64,000 bases of DNA from Sphingobium sp. 15-1. GTDB taxonomy: Bacteria; Pseudomonadota; Alphaproteobacteria; Sphingomonadales; Sphingomonadaceae. The notes under the pieces were generated by a model that had not been told where the DNA came from, did no database searches, and saw nothing but the letters and a program-made list of their open reading frames with translations. Made by a program: the position numbers and the translations under genes. Location: the NCBI RefSeq assembly GCF_013375535.1, contig NZ_JABXJG010000002.1, positions 434,001 through 498,000 on the forward strand, written 5' to 3'. Below are positions 17,063-26,235 of this stretch, in pieces (position 1 is the stretch's first letter; each line of letters starts with the position of its first letter).

Positions 17063-18472
17063 ATGATGATCAAGACACTCCTCCCCCTTCTGCTTGGCGC
17101 GTCGGCCTTGACCGCTTGCGCCGCAGGGCCGGATTATAAGGCTCCGGCTACTCCGACCACTGCTGCCGGGGCCTTTATCGGCGCGGCCAGTCCGGCGGTC
17201 AGCACCGCGCAGGCCGACGAGCATTGGTGGCGGCTCTACAGCGATCCGGTGCTGGACGGGCTGGTGCAGGATGCGTTGAAGGCCAATAGCGACATCCGCG
17301 TGGCCGTCGCCCGGCTGGAAAAGGCCCGCGCCCAGTTGCGCGGCGCCCGTTCGGACAAGCTGCCGCAGACGACATTGAGCGGTTCGCCCAGCTATGGCCG
17401 GGCGTCGGCGGCCCAGAGCTTGCCGGGCGCGGATCGGGAAAATTGGACCGTCGATGCGGGGCTGAACGTCGCCTATGAAGTCGACCTGTTCGGCCGCGTG
17501 AAGCGCAGCATCGAAGCGGCGAAGGGCGACGTCAACACCGCGTCGGCCGATGCCGACGCCGTGCGCGTGGCGGTGGTCGCGGACACGGTGCGCGCCTATG
17601 TCGACGCCACCAGCTCGGCGGAGCGCATCACCGTGGCGCGGCAGACGGTGGCGCTGCTCGACAACAGCATCCGCATCACCAACGCCCGGTTCGAGGTGGG
17701 CCGTTCCGACCGGCTGGACGTGATCCGCGTGACGGCGCTGCGCGACCAGCAGGCGGCGCAGATTCCCAGCCTGATCGCTGACCGGGACAGCGCTCTGTTC
17801 CGGCTGGCGACCCTGACGGGGCGCGCGCCGCAGGAAATCCCCTCGGTGGTACGCGAGCAGGGGACGACGCCAGACCTCACGCAGCCCATTCCGGTGGGGG
17901 ATGGGCGCGCCTTGCTGGCCCGGCGTCCAGACGTACGCGCCGCCGAACAGCGGCTTGCCGCCGACACGGCGCGGATCGGCGTGGCGACGGCGGACCTTTA
18001 TCCGCGCATCACCCTGGGCGGATCGATCGGCACGACGGCGATCGGCGGCGGCGATATATTCAGCGGCGGGCCATTCCGCTGGCTGCTGGGGCCGCTGATC
18101 AACTGGGCCTTCCCCAATCAGGAGGCCAATCGCGCCCGCATCGCCGCGGCCAGGGCCGATGCCGACGGGTCGCTCGCGGCGTTCGACGGCACGGTGCTGC
18201 AGGCGCTGGAGGAAACCGAGACGGCGCTGTCCGTCTATGCCCATGCGCTGGAGCGTCGCGACACGCTGAAGGCGGCGCGGGAAGCGGCCGACCGGGCGGC
18301 GCGCATCAGCCTGGCCCGCCAGCGCGAAGGCCAGATCGACTTTCTGACGGTGCTGGATGCGCAGCGGACGCTGGCGGCGGCGGAGAGCGACCTGGCGACG
18401 GCGAACCGGGCGGTGGCCTTCGCGCAGGTCGATCTGTTCCGGGCGCTTGGGGGCGGGTGGGCGACGGCCTGA
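17063..18472 (+). CDS. RND efflux outer-membrane channel lipoprotein (NodT/OprM family)
   Basis: 469-residue TolC-like outer-membrane factor. The signal peptide ends in a lipobox (ASALTAC), so the protein is lipid-anchored at Cys. The two OEP repeats are visible, beginning with WWRLYSDPVLDGLVQDALKA and LLARRPDVRAAEQRLAADTA. The ATG pair at 17063/17066 follows AATAAGGAACGGC, 8 bases after the pump stop. Together with the adaptor and pump it completes a tripartite system. A strong hairpin just past the stop ends the operon. Confidence 0.94.
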   Translation: MMIKTLLPLLLGASALTACAAGPDYKAPATPTTAAGAFIGAASPAVSTAQADEHWWRLYSDPVLDGLVQDALKANSDIRVAVARLEKARAQLRGARSDKLPQTTLSGSPSYGRASAAQSLPGADRENWTVDAGLNVAYEVDLFGRVKRSIEAAKGDVNTASADADAVRVAVVADTVRAYVDATSSAERITVARQTVALLDNSIRITNARFEVGRSDRLDVIRVTALRDQQAAQIPSLIADRDSALFRLATLTGRAPQEIPSVVREQGTTPDLTQPIPVGDGRALLARRPDVRAAEQRLAADTARIGVATADLYPRITLGGSIGTTAIGGGDIFSGGPFRWLLGPLINWAFPNQEANRARIAAARADADGSLAAFDGTVLQALEETETALSVYAHALERRDTLKAAREAADRAARISLARQREGQIDFLTVLDAQRTLAAAESDLATANRAVAFAQVDLFRALGGGWATA

Positions 18473-18479
18473 CGAACGG

Positions 18480-18513
18480 GCGCAACATGCTCCTACGCAG
18501 GAGCACGTTGCGC
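18480..18513. terminator. Bidirectional terminator hairpin between efflux and pectin operons
   Basis: Arms GCGCAAC-A-TGCTCCT and AGGAGCA-C-GTTGCGC pair over 14 bases with one mismatch around an ACGC loop, followed by TTAATTT. It lies between two convergent genes (stops at 18472 and 18525). Its core TGCTCCT/AGGAGCA matches the REP-like repeat, suggesting a repeat reused as terminator. Confidence 0.8.
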
Positions 18514-18524
18514 TTAATTTGCGC

Positions 18525-19844
18525 TTATTTCGTTACCTCGACCGCATAGACCTGGTTGCTGCCTTCCATGTTGGAGCGGAACACGATCCATTTGCCGTCT
18601 GGCGTGAAGGTCATATTCGGTTCCAACCGATAGTCGTGCTTGCGCATGTCGACGATCTTTTCCGCGTCGAAAGTCCCCGGCGAGATCAGGTCGTCGGCAT
18701 TGTCCGCATGAATGCCCACCACGTCGGGAATGTCCCTGGGCGAGAATAGATAGAGATATTTCCCGTCCGGCGCATGCGCGACCATTTCGCTGTCGCCGCC
18801 GTCGCCCGAGAACAGCTTCAATCCCGGCGCTTGATTATAATGGACCGACCACATGTTGCGGTCGACCTTGAACCATTTCCGCTTGCCTGTCGCCAGTTCA
18901 TAGCCGGCCAGCCAGAAGACTTCGCCGCGCGGCGTCTGCAGATCGTACCAGATCCACTTGCCGTCAGGCGAGAAGAACTCATGGCCGGCGATCTCCATGT
19001 TCATGGCGCGCCTGTGGACCAGGGTCTTGCCCGATCCGTCCGTTCTTATGGTCCAGATGCGGTCGACCTTATGCCAGGGCCCCTCATGGCAATAGATGAT
19101 CAGCCCCGGATCGGTCGGAGAGAATTGCACATGGTTGAGCCAGTCGGTCGAGGCGACGACCACCTTCCGCTCTCCGGTGCGGATGTCGATGGTGAAGATC
19201 TCCATCGGTATCTTCGCCTCCAGCCGCTCGTTCAGCCGCACTTCCTTGGCCTCGGCAAAGCTCAGCGGCTTGCCGTCCGGACCATTGGCGGCATAGCTGG
19301 CCTGTCCGAATTGCTGCTTGATCTCCGGTCCAGCCTTCTGCGTGCCGTCGGGTTGCAGGGGCTTGTCGCTGGCCGCCCATTGCCCCAGCAGCAGCGTTTC
19401 GTCGGCATTGATCGAGCCGATTGATCCCCTGGCCACCGTGGCGACCTTCCGCACCTTGCCGCTGTCGATGTCGGCGGCGAAGATCGTCGTCGATCCGGCC
19501 GCGTCATTGCGGCCATGGCTGGCATAATAAGCGGTGCGCGTCCGGCGGCCGGTGAAGAGGAGCTGGATGTCCTTGCCCTTCACCAGCGGCCTGACGCTCC
19601 AGTCCGTCAGCGTGACGACGGAAATCCCCTCCGCCGTGGAGATCACCATCCTGTCGCCCTGCGGCGTATAGCTGTTCTGGTGGAAATAAAGGCTGGCACC
19701 GCCCGTTTCGGTGATCCGCACCACATGATGGCCGGTCAGCGGGTCGGTCCATTGCTTCACAGGCTTTGCCCAGGCGCTTCCCGAAAACAGGGCGGTTCCC
19801 GAAACCAGCGCCAGCGCCAACAGAAATTTCCGCATGCCTTTCAT
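18525..19844 (-). CDS. ogl: Oligogalacturonate lyase, PL22 family, with signal peptide
   Basis: 439-residue enzyme of the PL22 beta-propeller family, which cleaves short (unsaturated) galacturonate oligomers by beta-elimination. The diagnostic segment HVQFSPTDPGLIIYCHEGPW, followed by HKVDRIWTIRTDG, is present, with several propeller repeats of the type SPDGKWIWYD. The N-terminus MRKFLLALALVSGTALFSGSAWA is a clear Sec signal peptide, so this copy should be periplasmic; the best-known Ogl enzymes are cytoplasmic. It is the last gene of the pectin module and its start overlaps the stop of the PL26-like gene (ATGA). Confidence 0.87.
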   Translation of the reverse strand: MKGMRKFLLALALVSGTALFSGSAWAKPVKQWTDPLTGHHVVRITETGGASLYFHQNSYTPQGDRMVISTAEGISVVTLTDWSVRPLVKGKDIQLLFTGRRTRTAYYASHGRNDAAGSTTIFAADIDSGKVRKVATVARGSIGSINADETLLLGQWAASDKPLQPDGTQKAGPEIKQQFGQASYAANGPDGKPLSFAEAKEVRLNERLEAKIPMEIFTIDIRTGERKVVVASTDWLNHVQFSPTDPGLIIYCHEGPWHKVDRIWTIRTDGSGKTLVHRRAMNMEIAGHEFFSPDGKWIWYDLQTPRGEVFWLAGYELATGKRKWFKVDRNMWSVHYNQAPGLKLFSGDGGDSEMVAHAPDGKYLYLFSPRDIPDVVGIHADNADDLISPGTFDAEKIVDMRKHDYRLEPNMTFTPDGKWIVFRSNMEGSNQVYAVEVTK

Positions 19845-22528
19845 CCCTTCACCGCTGCCGCGTCACCGATCAGCGCCAGATTTTCGATCGCCGCAAGCCC
19901 CCATTGCGCCGCCGCGTTGGTGGACAGGTTCGGCCATTCCACGACGGGACGGACGACCGAGGCGCCCCTGACCTCATGCCGGGGATCGCCGTCGGACAGG
20001 CCCAGCCCCGCCTCGCCGGACAGAAATTCCTTCCACGCCCGCTCAGCCATCGCGGCATCGCCGGTTTCCCGCGCCAGATAGGCGGTCAGGCGCGAATGCC
20101 CCTCCGCCAGATTGCGCACCTTATAGGGCAGGTGGAACCGCGCTTCCCACTCAGCCGGGGGCGCATTGAACCACCGGCAATAATCCAGCCACGCGGCCCG
20201 GTAATGCGGCACGTCCAGCAATTGCAGCAATTCGGCATTCACCTCCAATGCCCCGAACACGGCGTTCAGGTGGGAGACCGAAATCGTCTCCCCCGCCCCC
20301 ATGAACCGCCCGGATTTGAGATCATAGGGCGCGCCTCCGGCCAGCCAGCCCTGTTTCAGCCGTCCGATGCTGTCCATCCCGTTCACCAGCCTGTCGCGCC
20401 AGCGCCTGTCGCCGGTCCGCTCCCACTCGGTCAACCAGGCCGACGCCACCGAACACCACGCCGTCCCGAAGCTGAGGTCGATCGTTCCCGCGGGCAAGGG
20501 CTTGCGCTCCGCCCCCGGCACCTTCCTGCCGATCTCGACATGCTCCAGCGCCAGATCGGACGTCAGCAGCGCGCGCATCAGGTCGCCCGTCCGCTCGTCG
20601 CCGGTCAGATAATAATAGATCCGCCGGTAGATCGCATTGCTGATCCGGGGCTGTTTCGAACTGTCGCTCCAATGCTGGACCCCGTGGCGCGTTCCAAGGC
20701 CCGCAAAACGCCCGATATGATAGACGTCGACTTCACCCGTATGCCGCGTCAACGCTTCGGCAAAGCGGAAAGCCCTGCCGTCCCCGGTTCGCAACACATG
20801 GGTCCAGAACCAGAGATCGGGGGACAACTCGCTATTGTCCCAGGCATAGCCGCCAATATCATAGCGCCACTGGTGCCGGTCGAAATCATATGTGTGCATG
20901 ATGTCGCCATGGTTCCAGAAACCATACCAGCCGCGCCGGTCGACCTCCCCCACATAGAAATCGACCAGATGGGCGTTCTGCGCCTCGATCCGCGCCTTCA
21001 TCGGCGTGGAGCGGTCCGGCAAGGCCCAGACGCCCAGCACATGGGCGGCGTGAATCCGCTCCGGCGTCGCCATCAATTGCGGCGGCGCGGCATTGGCCTG
21101 CGCCATCGCCGCCAGCGCGTCGGCCTCCGGCGTCGCTTCCAGCGCCCAGAGCGTCAGTTCGCTGGTCCGGGCGACCCCGGTCGAACTGTCCCAGCCCGGC
21201 TCATAATCCTCATAGGTGATGGCGAGCCCTTCATTCTGCGCGTCATAGCCCTCCATGCCCATGACGCCGCGATAGGGACGCATGTCCATCGGCTGCGCGT
21301 CGGGCGACCAGAGCCAGGCGGTCAGCGAAGCCTGGTCCCTGTCCGCGTCGCCTATGTCGATCTGCCCCGGATGCCGCTGCCAGAAATAGCGCGCCGCCAG
21401 CGCTACGCCGCCCCGAGGCGACCCGACATAGCCAAGGCCCAGCGCCCGCCCGCCCGACGCCGCGTCGATCCAGGCCTGCCCCGCCGTGGTCCGCTTGACG
21501 ATCGCGAAGCCGTCGGCATTGAGCTGCCGCAGCGAAAAATCACCCCAGGTCGGAATCCGATCCAGCAACCCGCGCACGGGGGGCGCGATGCTCTCCAGCG
21601 CCACGGCCTTGCCCGCGATCTGCGCGGCCCTCGCCTCTGCGCCGGGATCGCGGCGCAGGCCGGTCAGCGGCCGCACCGCCTCGGCAAATAGTCCGCCATC
21701 GGCGGCCGCCAGACGCACATGCCGGTCGTGCGGCGCGCCCGCCATCGGCACGGCGGCCCGCAAGCCGATGCCGCTCACGAAATCCTTCGCCGGATCGCCG
21801 TCGAAGATAAAGCTGTGCACGATCCGCACATGCTGCCCGCCCGCATAGGCGTAGAGCCGCACGACGAAGGGCAACCATTGGCGCCCCTGCCCTTCATGCA
21901 TGCCCTCGATCTTGACGACGGCGCGCACCGGGCCTTTCTGCTCGACAGTCACCTTGTCGATCCGCCCGGCAAAAGTGCTGCGCCTGCCGCCCTGCGGCGC
22001 GTCGTCGACGCTGGCGACAAGGGTCAGGGCCTGCATCACCCCGCGCCCGCCGACCGTCGCGCCGCGAATGACCGCGCTGCCCGATTTGCCGACCGTCCAT
22101 TCAACCTTGCCGACGGTGATCGCCACCTGGTCCGCGCTCTCCCGCACCAGTACCGGCGCTTCGGGCGCGCTGGGCTTGCCGGGCACCACCTCTATCCCCT
22201 CGGCCGACACGCCGGCGGGCAGGGCATGGGCCGACCATTTCAGCGATCCGTCCGGCCAGGTGGCCAGCGTCCAGTGCTGCGACGGCAGTTCGCCCGCCTC
22301 CGACCGCAGACGGAGCGCGCTCCCCGCCTTCACCGCGCCGCGCGGCCATGGCACGCCGAACGTCTGCCCCAGGCTGAGCCGGGGCGCCTCCCCGTCGATC
22401 CACCGCACTGGCGTTCGCGGCGCTTTTTTCTCCGCCGCCATCGCCGGCAGGGGCAGGATCGCCGCCGCCCCGCCCAGCAGGCCAAGGCGCAGCATGTCCC
22501 GCCGCCCTATCCCCGAAACATCATGCAT
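19841..22528 (-). CDS. PL26/YetA-like exo-rhamnogalacturonan lyase family protein, Tat-exported
   Basis: 895-residue protein of the PcRGLX/YetA type, which degrades rhamnogalacturonan-I backbones from the end. The N-terminus GRRDMLRLGLLGGAAA is a Tat signal, so a folded enzyme goes to the periplasm. Family-like features are the N-terminal beta domain (GQTFGVPWPRGAV), RIVHSFIFDGDPAKDF and a long alpha-toroid half (WNHGDIMHTYDFDRHQWRYD, GDRRWRDRLVNGMDSIGRLK). The call rests on overall resemblance and on neighbours (PL22 lyase, DUF6250, TonB receptor), so the precise bond cleaved is inferred. Confidence 0.75.
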   Translation of the reverse strand: MHDVSGIGRRDMLRLGLLGGAAAILPLPAMAAEKKAPRTPVRWIDGEAPRLSLGQTFGVPWPRGAVKAGSALRLRSEAGELPSQHWTLATWPDGSLKWSAHALPAGVSAEGIEVVPGKPSAPEAPVLVRESADQVAITVGKVEWTVGKSGSAVIRGATVGGRGVMQALTLVASVDDAPQGGRRSTFAGRIDKVTVEQKGPVRAVVKIEGMHEGQGRQWLPFVVRLYAYAGGQHVRIVHSFIFDGDPAKDFVSGIGLRAAVPMAGAPHDRHVRLAAADGGLFAEAVRPLTGLRRDPGAEARAAQIAGKAVALESIAPPVRGLLDRIPTWGDFSLRQLNADGFAIVKRTTAGQAWIDAASGGRALGLGYVGSPRGGVALAARYFWQRHPGQIDIGDADRDQASLTAWLWSPDAQPMDMRPYRGVMGMEGYDAQNEGLAITYEDYEPGWDSSTGVARTSELTLWALEATPEADALAAMAQANAAPPQLMATPERIHAAHVLGVWALPDRSTPMKARIEAQNAHLVDFYVGEVDRRGWYGFWNHGDIMHTYDFDRHQWRYDIGGYAWDNSELSPDLWFWTHVLRTGDGRAFRFAEALTRHTGEVDVYHIGRFAGLGTRHGVQHWSDSSKQPRISNAIYRRIYYYLTGDERTGDLMRALLTSDLALEHVEIGRKVPGAERKPLPAGTIDLSFGTAWCSVASAWLTEWERTGDRRWRDRLVNGMDSIGRLKQGWLAGGAPYDLKSGRFMGAGETISVSHLNAVFGALEVNAELLQLLDVPHYRAAWLDYCRWFNAPPAEWEARFHLPYKVRNLAEGHSRLTAYLARETGDAAMAERAWKEFLSGEAGLGLSDGDPRHEVRGASVVRPVVEWPNLSTNAAAQWGLAAIENLALIGDAAAVKG

Positions 22529-22544
22529 GCGGCGCTCTCCCGGA

Positions 22545-23219
22545 TTATCTTCTGCTGATGGAAAAATTGCGGACCTGGATATGGCTCTGCGTCGAACGCA
22601 GGCCGAAATGGCCTTTGCTATAGGGGGCGGGATCGATCATCTCGAACAGGGGCCTGCCGTCGCGTTCCACGGCGATGCGATGGCCGTCCGTGATCAGACG
22701 GATGTGGAACCAGCGATTGGGAACCAGCATGTCCTGCTTGCCGGCCCGGTCATGTTCGGGCAGCAGCGGACGGTCGCCCACCTTGCCGACATAGCGGCGC
22801 ATCCGGGTGGTGGTGTTGCGATTGCCGCCAATGCCGACATAATAGGTCTGAAGCTCGTCATAGTCCGCGAACGCACCGCTTCGCCGCCTGGCCAGCACCG
22901 ACCGGCCCGCGTCGCTCGCCATCCAGAAGGCGTTGACGTCGCTTACCGCGTCATATGGCCCGCCCGCCGACACGGCGCGCACATCATAGTCGATCGCAAC
23001 TGGTCCTTCGAGTTCGGGCAGGAACCAGAGGGTGATCCCACTGGGCGTCTCAATATTCAATATGCCGTTGCGCGCCGACACCTTGGCGTCGCCCGCCGCC
23101 TCGACCCGCCATTGCTTCAGCCCATGGCGGAAATCGTCGCGCAGGGGCCGCGACGGCCCGGCCCATGCCGCCACGGGGATGGCGGCGAAGGCGGTCAGAA
23201 GCAGGCGGTGGCTGAACAT
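22545..23219 (-). CDS. DUF6250 domain protein, exported, concanavalin-like fold
   Basis: 224-residue protein with a Sec signal peptide (MFSHRLLLTAFAAIPVAAWA). The rest resembles DUF6250 proteins, beta-sandwich proteins common in polysaccharide-utilisation loci: FWMASDAGRSV, YYVGIGGNRNTTTRMRRYVG and a final DGRPLFEMIDPAPYSKGHFG. Their activity is not established; a carbohydrate-binding or lyase role is plausible. It sits 16 bases upstream of the PL26-like gene. Confidence 0.72.
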   Translation of the reverse strand: MFSHRLLLTAFAAIPVAAWAGPSRPLRDDFRHGLKQWRVEAAGDAKVSARNGILNIETPSGITLWFLPELEGPVAIDYDVRAVSAGGPYDAVSDVNAFWMASDAGRSVLARRRSGAFADYDELQTYYVGIGGNRNTTTRMRRYVGKVGDRPLLPEHDRAGKQDMLVPNRWFHIRLITDGHRIAVERDGRPLFEMIDPAPYSKGHFGLRSTQSHIQVRNFSISRR

Positions 23220-23246
23220 GGCGTCACCCCATGTGGCAGAGGAAGC

Positions 23247-23276
23247 GCTGCGGGACGGGCGATCCCGTCCCGCAGC
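23247..23276 (-). terminator. Intercistronic hairpin after the TonB receptor gene
   Basis: Perfect 13-base arms (GCTGCGGGACGGG and its complement) around a CGAT loop, in the 104-base gap between the TonB receptor and the DUF6250 gene. No U-tract follows on the minus strand, so it more likely protects the receptor mRNA or partly terminates than ends transcription fully. Confidence 0.6.
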
Positions 23277-23323
23277 CAGTGTCCTTCGGCCCGGCTTTCA
23301 CCGGGCCTTGGGGGAGGGACCGG

Positions 23324-25987
23324 TCAGAGCTTGAAGCGGATGCCGCCATAGACGCGGCGCCCGAAGGTTTCGATGATCGTGCGGCGGTAGATGCTGTTCG
23401 CATTTTCCTTGCGCGTGGCGTCGAGCAGGTTGACGCCTTCCAGGAACATCGACACGCCCGGCATCAGCGTCACGTTGAGCGACGCGTCGAGCTGGCCATA
23501 GGCTTCACCGAATTCAGGATTGTTGCCGCGTCCCTGCGCCGTGATCAGATATTTGGATCGCCAGTTATAGGCGCCGCGAAGACTGATGACATCATCCTCA
23601 TAATAGGCCGAAATATTATAGGCATGGCGCGAGAGACCCTGGAACGGCAGCGATTCCCTGGTGAAGAAATCCTTGCCCTCATAGCCGCTATCCTTCGAAT
23701 AGGTGTAGTTGACGATCACGCCCATCTGCTTGAGCACCGGCACGTCGAGGAAGTCGAAGGCGAGTTGCGCCCCCGCCTCGACGCCGTTGATCGTCACCTT
23801 CTGCGTGCCGTTGGTCGGCACGGTGATGGTGTAGGTCACGCCGCTCGCGTCCGTGTAGGGCTCCGTCGTGTTCTGGATAAAGCTGCTAATTTCCTTGCGG
23901 AAATAAGTGATCGAGGCGAAGCTGGTCTTGTTGATATAATATTCCAGGCCCGCATCATATTGGCGCGCGCGGAACGGCGCCAGGCCAGGATTGCCGCGCG
24001 AGCCCGACAGGCCCACGACGTCCAGCGTGAAGCGCGGCGCCAATTGCTGCGGCAGCGGGCGGGCCATCACTTCGGTCGCCGTGATACGGGCTTGCAGCTT
24101 GTTGGGGATCAGGTCCGCCTTCAGGTTGATCGACGGCAGGAATTCGGTGTTGTCGCTGTCGTAGGAGACCGGGCTGATGACCCCGCCCGCGCTCAGATAG
24201 CCGGAGGTGTTCACCTTGGTATTGACGACGCGCGCGCCGAGGACGCCGCTAACCGGAATCGCGCCGACATCGAAGGCGAAGGCAGCCTGTGCATAGCCGG
24301 CGATGTTGCGTTCGCCCACGCGCCAGGTGTCGGTGAACACCTGCGCATCGAACGGATCGGGGATGCCGACCGCATCGGCCACGCCCTGCGTCATGTTGAG
24401 CCAGCCGGTATAACCGCCGGTAAAGCCCAGATCGCCCGTGTTGAAGAAGGGCGCGGTGCCCAGCGCCGCATTGCCGCCGACGATGGAATTGATCCGCGCC
24501 TGCACCGCCGGATCGCTGAAGCCGTTGAGTATGGTCGATTTATTGTAGAAGCGGCTCTTCACCACCAGATCGCGATATTGGCCGCCGACCTTGAACGAGG
24601 TGAACGGGCCGCCATCGGGCTTATATTCCGCGTCCAGCTTGCCCATCTTCTCGGTCTGGTCGTCATAGCGCGGGCGGCGCAGCACGGTAAGCTGGTTGAT
24701 CCCGGCCGTGGTCGTGGGATCGTTGGGCAGGATGATCTGCGGCGCGTTCTGGCCATTGGCATAATCGACGATCAGGCTGGACATGCCGGTGACGGCGGCG
24801 GTCGCGTTGATCTCATTATTATAGGCCTTGGCCTTCGAATAGGAGATTTTCGGGGTCAGCGTCAGCTTGCCCGTGGTCCAGTCCGCACCCAGCGCGATAT
24901 TATAAGTGGTGCGGTTGATGTCGCCCAATATGTTGCGATAGGACACGCCAAGCTGGCTGGTCTGGGCCTTGGCCGGATTGTTGGTCATCACCAGATATTG
25001 GACAGTATTGTCCGGGCCGATGATCGTATTGGCCGTATCGACAAGGCCGCCGCTGGTCCCGGTTTGCAGATATTGCGACGTCACCGACTGTCGCGATTTG
25101 GTCCAGTTGCTTTCGACATAGGCCTTGAAATCGTCGCTCGGCCGCCATTCGAGAATGCCGTTCAGCGCATAGCGGCGGGTTTCGAGGCGGTTGATCACAT
25201 AGCGCGGAATATCGGGGAAGAAATCGCCCACGCCGTCATTGTTGAGATCATAGACCTGGCCGTTGGCCTGCTTGAGCTGGACCCAGCCGGTGGTGCGGGC
25301 CTGATGGCTTTCGACATTGCGGTTCTCGAACGTGCCCGACACCAATATGCCCAGCGTGCCGTTGGCGAAGGTGTCGCTGCCGATCAGGGCCAGGCGCGGG
25401 TCCATATGGTCGGCAATGTCGGCATAGATGGCCTGGGCGGACCCCGCCAGATAGGGCTTGCCGCCATTGTCGAACGGGCGGCGCGTAATGACGCGCACGG
25501 TGCCGCCGACGCCACCTTCGGTCATGTCGGCGGTGGCGGACTTCACCACTTCCAGACGGTTGACGAATTCGGAAGGCAGGTCGCGGAAATCGACGTCGCG
25601 GCCGCCGCCGACCGTGGTGGACAGCGCGGTCACGCCGTTGATCTCGACGCGGTTGAGCGACGGGTCGGCGCCGCGAATGGTGACGCCCGATCCTTCGCCA
25701 TCGGAACGGGTGAGCTGCACGCCGGTCACGCGCTGCAACGCTTCACCGACATTCTTGTCCGGGAACTTGCCGATGTCCTCGGCGGAAATCGCGTCCAGCA
25801 CCTGTGGCGCGCTGCGCTTGGCGTTGAGCGCGCCCTGAAGGCTGCTGCGGATGCCGGTGACGACGATGTCGGCGGTGTCGTCCTTGGGCTGCGATGCCGC
25901 CTCCTGCGCCGCCGCGGCGGGCGCCAGCAGGAGCAGCGCCATGACCGACGTCGAAGCAAAGGCGAAATTTCTGGAAAGCGGCGACAC
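23324..25987 (-). CDS. TonB-dependent receptor, Xanthomonas/Caulobacter type, for pectin-derived oligosaccharides
   Basis: 887-residue outer-membrane receptor. A signal peptide (ends AAAAQ), a plug domain (DIVVTGIRSSLQGALNAKRS, then DAISAEDIGKFPDKNVGEAL) and a 22-strand barrel ending ETFGRRVYGGIRFKL are typical of the subgroup that imports plant carbohydrates. The start is GTG at 25987, preceded by GGGAGGATATAAG. It is first in the operon with DUF6250, PL26-like and PL22 genes, so rhamnogalacturonan or oligogalacturonate fragments are the likely cargo. Confidence 0.9.
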   Translation of the reverse strand: MSPLSRNFAFASTSVMALLLLAPAAAAQEAASQPKDDTADIVVTGIRSSLQGALNAKRSAPQVLDAISAEDIGKFPDKNVGEALQRVTGVQLTRSDGEGSGVTIRGADPSLNRVEINGVTALSTTVGGGRDVDFRDLPSEFVNRLEVVKSATADMTEGGVGGTVRVITRRPFDNGGKPYLAGSAQAIYADIADHMDPRLALIGSDTFANGTLGILVSGTFENRNVESHQARTTGWVQLKQANGQVYDLNNDGVGDFFPDIPRYVINRLETRRYALNGILEWRPSDDFKAYVESNWTKSRQSVTSQYLQTGTSGGLVDTANTIIGPDNTVQYLVMTNNPAKAQTSQLGVSYRNILGDINRTTYNIALGADWTTGKLTLTPKISYSKAKAYNNEINATAAVTGMSSLIVDYANGQNAPQIILPNDPTTTAGINQLTVLRRPRYDDQTEKMGKLDAEYKPDGGPFTSFKVGGQYRDLVVKSRFYNKSTILNGFSDPAVQARINSIVGGNAALGTAPFFNTGDLGFTGGYTGWLNMTQGVADAVGIPDPFDAQVFTDTWRVGERNIAGYAQAAFAFDVGAIPVSGVLGARVVNTKVNTSGYLSAGGVISPVSYDSDNTEFLPSINLKADLIPNKLQARITATEVMARPLPQQLAPRFTLDVVGLSGSRGNPGLAPFRARQYDAGLEYYINKTSFASITYFRKEISSFIQNTTEPYTDASGVTYTITVPTNGTQKVTINGVEAGAQLAFDFLDVPVLKQMGVIVNYTYSKDSGYEGKDFFTRESLPFQGLSRHAYNISAYYEDDVISLRGAYNWRSKYLITAQGRGNNPEFGEAYGQLDASLNVTLMPGVSMFLEGVNLLDATRKENANSIYRRTIIETFGRRVYGGIRFKL

Positions 25988-26048
25988 CTTATATCCTCCC
26001 TCAAAGCTTCCGCCGTGGGACGAAATCGCTCCGCGACGGTCAATATCC

Positions 26049-26065
26049 CATATATTGGATATATG
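26049..26065. promoter_or_regulatory. AT-rich palindrome upstream of the pectin-module receptor
   Basis: Perfect arms CATATAT and ATATATG around TGG, 62-78 bases upstream of the receptor GTG. A half-copy GATATATGG lies 5 bases further on. It is the only strong symmetry in the 248-base gap 25988-26235, which otherwise holds no gene. It could be the operator for an unlinked regulator. Confidence 0.4.
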
Positions 26066-26235
26066 ATGCGATATATGGATAAATGGAGGAGATGGAGCGA
26101 CGCACTTGCGATGGAACGATGGATCGGCACGATAAACCGATCACATAAAGAACCAAAGTCCCGAAATGTGGATCGCGAGTCAGATTGGGCCGGACTCGCT
26201 GATCAGGAAGGAAGAAGCAGAGGCCAGGGCGGCGG

